From positions 1-38,400 of the forward strand of contig CAZUAH010000078.1 of assembly GCA_964617665.1 (NCBI GenBank): a DNA stretch of 38,400 bases. Direction: 5' to 3'. Of this stretch, positions 37,987-38,400 are shown one piece after another. Source of the DNA: JADHUC01 sp964617665 (GTDB taxonomy: Bacteria; Planctomycetota; Planctomycetia; Pirellulales; Pirellulaceae). How positions within the stretch are numbered: position 1 is the stretch's first letter; every line of letters starts with the position of its first letter. The translations under genes and the position numbers were made by a program. The notes under the pieces are model-generated. The model saw only the letters and a program-made list of their open reading frames with translations. It searched no databases and was not told the DNA's origin.

Positions 37987-38009
37987 ACATCTCTTCATTT
38001 TCTACCTAT

Positions 38010-38038
38010 ATTATACCATAAAATCCAGTGTTTGTCAA
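38010..38038 (-). promoter_or_regulatory. perfect-consensus sigma70 promoter for the leftward (virion) arm
   Basis: On the minus strand TTGACA (38038-38033), 17-base spacer, TATAAT (38015-38010), extended TGG before the -10. Bases 38033-38049 and 38001-38018 are identical to the rightward promoter at 3388-3436. Expected start near 38003, about 166 nt before the small terminase ATG. Confidence 0.9.
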
Positions 38039-38103
38039 GTCTTTTCTGCATTAAATCAGCAGTTATCTTAAACGGTATTTTAGTAGTAGGTTTCTCGTAG
38101 AGG

Positions 38104-38119
38104 GGTGTGACGTCACACC
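38104..38119. repeat. family A palindrome GGTGTGACGTCACACC (perfect)
   Basis: About 66 bp upstream of the -35 box of the leftward promoter; the second perfect consensus copy. Confidence 0.9.
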
Positions 38120-38201
38120 TCCGTTTTTGAAATTTTCCTGTGAGAAGGTTTAGGATGGGCTGGCGCTCGGGGTGGAAATCAGTTCGGGCGTACCTCCCCC
38201 A

Positions 38202-38218
38202 ATCGCACTATGAGAGCG
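38202..38218. repeat. family B site, degenerate
   Basis: ATCGCACTATGAGAGCG: the left half ATCGCACTATG matches the family, the right half is broken by AGA. Confidence 0.3.
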
Positions 38219-38250
38219 AAAAGTTTTTCCAGCAATGCGTCAACACACTT

Positions 38251-38400
38251 AGTTCAATATTTTGAACTGCATAACCTACTGAAATCAATGAATAAACCTT
38301 AAAAGTTTACAATAATAGTTCAATATTTTGAACTGCATAACCTACTGAAATCAATGAATAAACCTTAAAAGTTTACAATAATAGTTCAATATTTTGAACT
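38251..38400. repeat. 66-bp tandem repeat, about 2.3 copies, each with palindrome AGTTCAATATTTTGAACT
   Basis: The palindrome (7-bp arms, 4-base centre) recurs at 38251-38268, 38317-38334 and 38383-38400 (= 38-55 after circularisation) with a constant 66-bp period and identical sequence between. AT-rich iterons between two divergent promoters fit an origin or an operator array. The true copy number may be larger because assemblers collapse such repeats. Confidence 0.85.

Larger units (their letters stand above)
37838..38400. other. non-coding control region of the leftward arm
   Basis: No ORF with a ribosome site. From left to right it holds five leader hairpins (37871-37986), the leftward promoter (38010-38038), family A sites (37924, 38104), a degenerate family B site near 38202, and the 66-bp tandem repeats (38251-38400). 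With bases 1-291 across the join it separates the divergent arms. Confidence 0.8.

Noticed and set aside
910..38119. Family A hairpins as intrinsic terminators
   Set aside because: None is followed by a U-tract, many lie inside essential genes, and short 5-9 bp stems would not terminate reliably.
1..38400. Lysogeny module, tRNA genes, CRISPR array, IS elements
   Set aside because: No integrase, no regularly spaced repeat-spacer array, no cloverleaf-type sequence and no transposase were seen.
1..38400. T7-type phage RNA polymerase and its promoters
   Set aside because: No single-subunit RNA polymerase gene is present and no repeated 20-bp T7-like promoter was found; the promoters seen are host sigma70 type.

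Overview
The window looks like the complete genome of an uncultured short-tailed (podovirus, T7-like virion) phage. The last 55 bases (38346-38400) are identical to the first 55. This fits a circular contig with an assembler overlap of 55 and a true length near 38,345 bp. A real short terminal repeat cannot be excluded. No tRNA, rRNA, integrase, phage RNA polymerase or recognisable lysogeny repressor was seen. Base composition is moderately AT-rich, most genes have clear AAGGAG-type ribosome sites, and two promoters carry perfect sigma70 boxes. Transcription is therefore probably by the host enzyme. A T7-type internal virion module and Sec signal peptides suggest a Gram-negative host, but the host cannot be named from the sequence.

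There are two transcription arms diverging from a control region at the contig join (about 37,840 through the join to 290) and meeting near 16,720. The rightward (+) arm holds small early genes (292-3376), then a ParB-like protein, then a replication/recombination module: DUF2800 Fe-S nuclease, a structured RNA, DUF2815 ssDNA-binding protein, family A DNA polymerase, VRR-NUC nuclease, ATP-dependent DNA ligase, AEP primase/VirE-type helicase, SNF2-type helicase and a DUF1599/Nmad1-like protein. The leftward (-) arm follows T7 order: small terminase, M15 peptidase, large terminase, portal, scaffold, capsid, tail tubular A and B, gp13-, gp14-, gp15- and gp16-like internal proteins (the last apparently split in two) and a T7-type tail fibre adaptor. 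It ends with a block of tail or accessory proteins, four of which carry N-terminal signal peptides.

The most striking feature is a dispersed family of about 35 palindromes with core GTGTG-NNNN-CACAC (best form GGTGTGACGTCACACC). They are spread over both arms, inside genes and between genes, roughly one per kilobase. They resemble bacterial parS in size (16 bp) and central ACGT. The phage encodes a ParB-like protein but no visible ParA. The working hypothesis is a genome-wide network of parS-like sites for a phage ParB-type clamp. A second palindrome family (TTCGCAnnnTGCGAA) is confined to the early region and control region and looks like an operator set. Other notable structures are a ~233-nt RNA closed by a helix of about 28 bp, a 57-bp near-perfect palindrome covering a ribosome site, twin promoters sharing 17 and 18 identical bases, and a five-hairpin leader upstream of the packaging genes.
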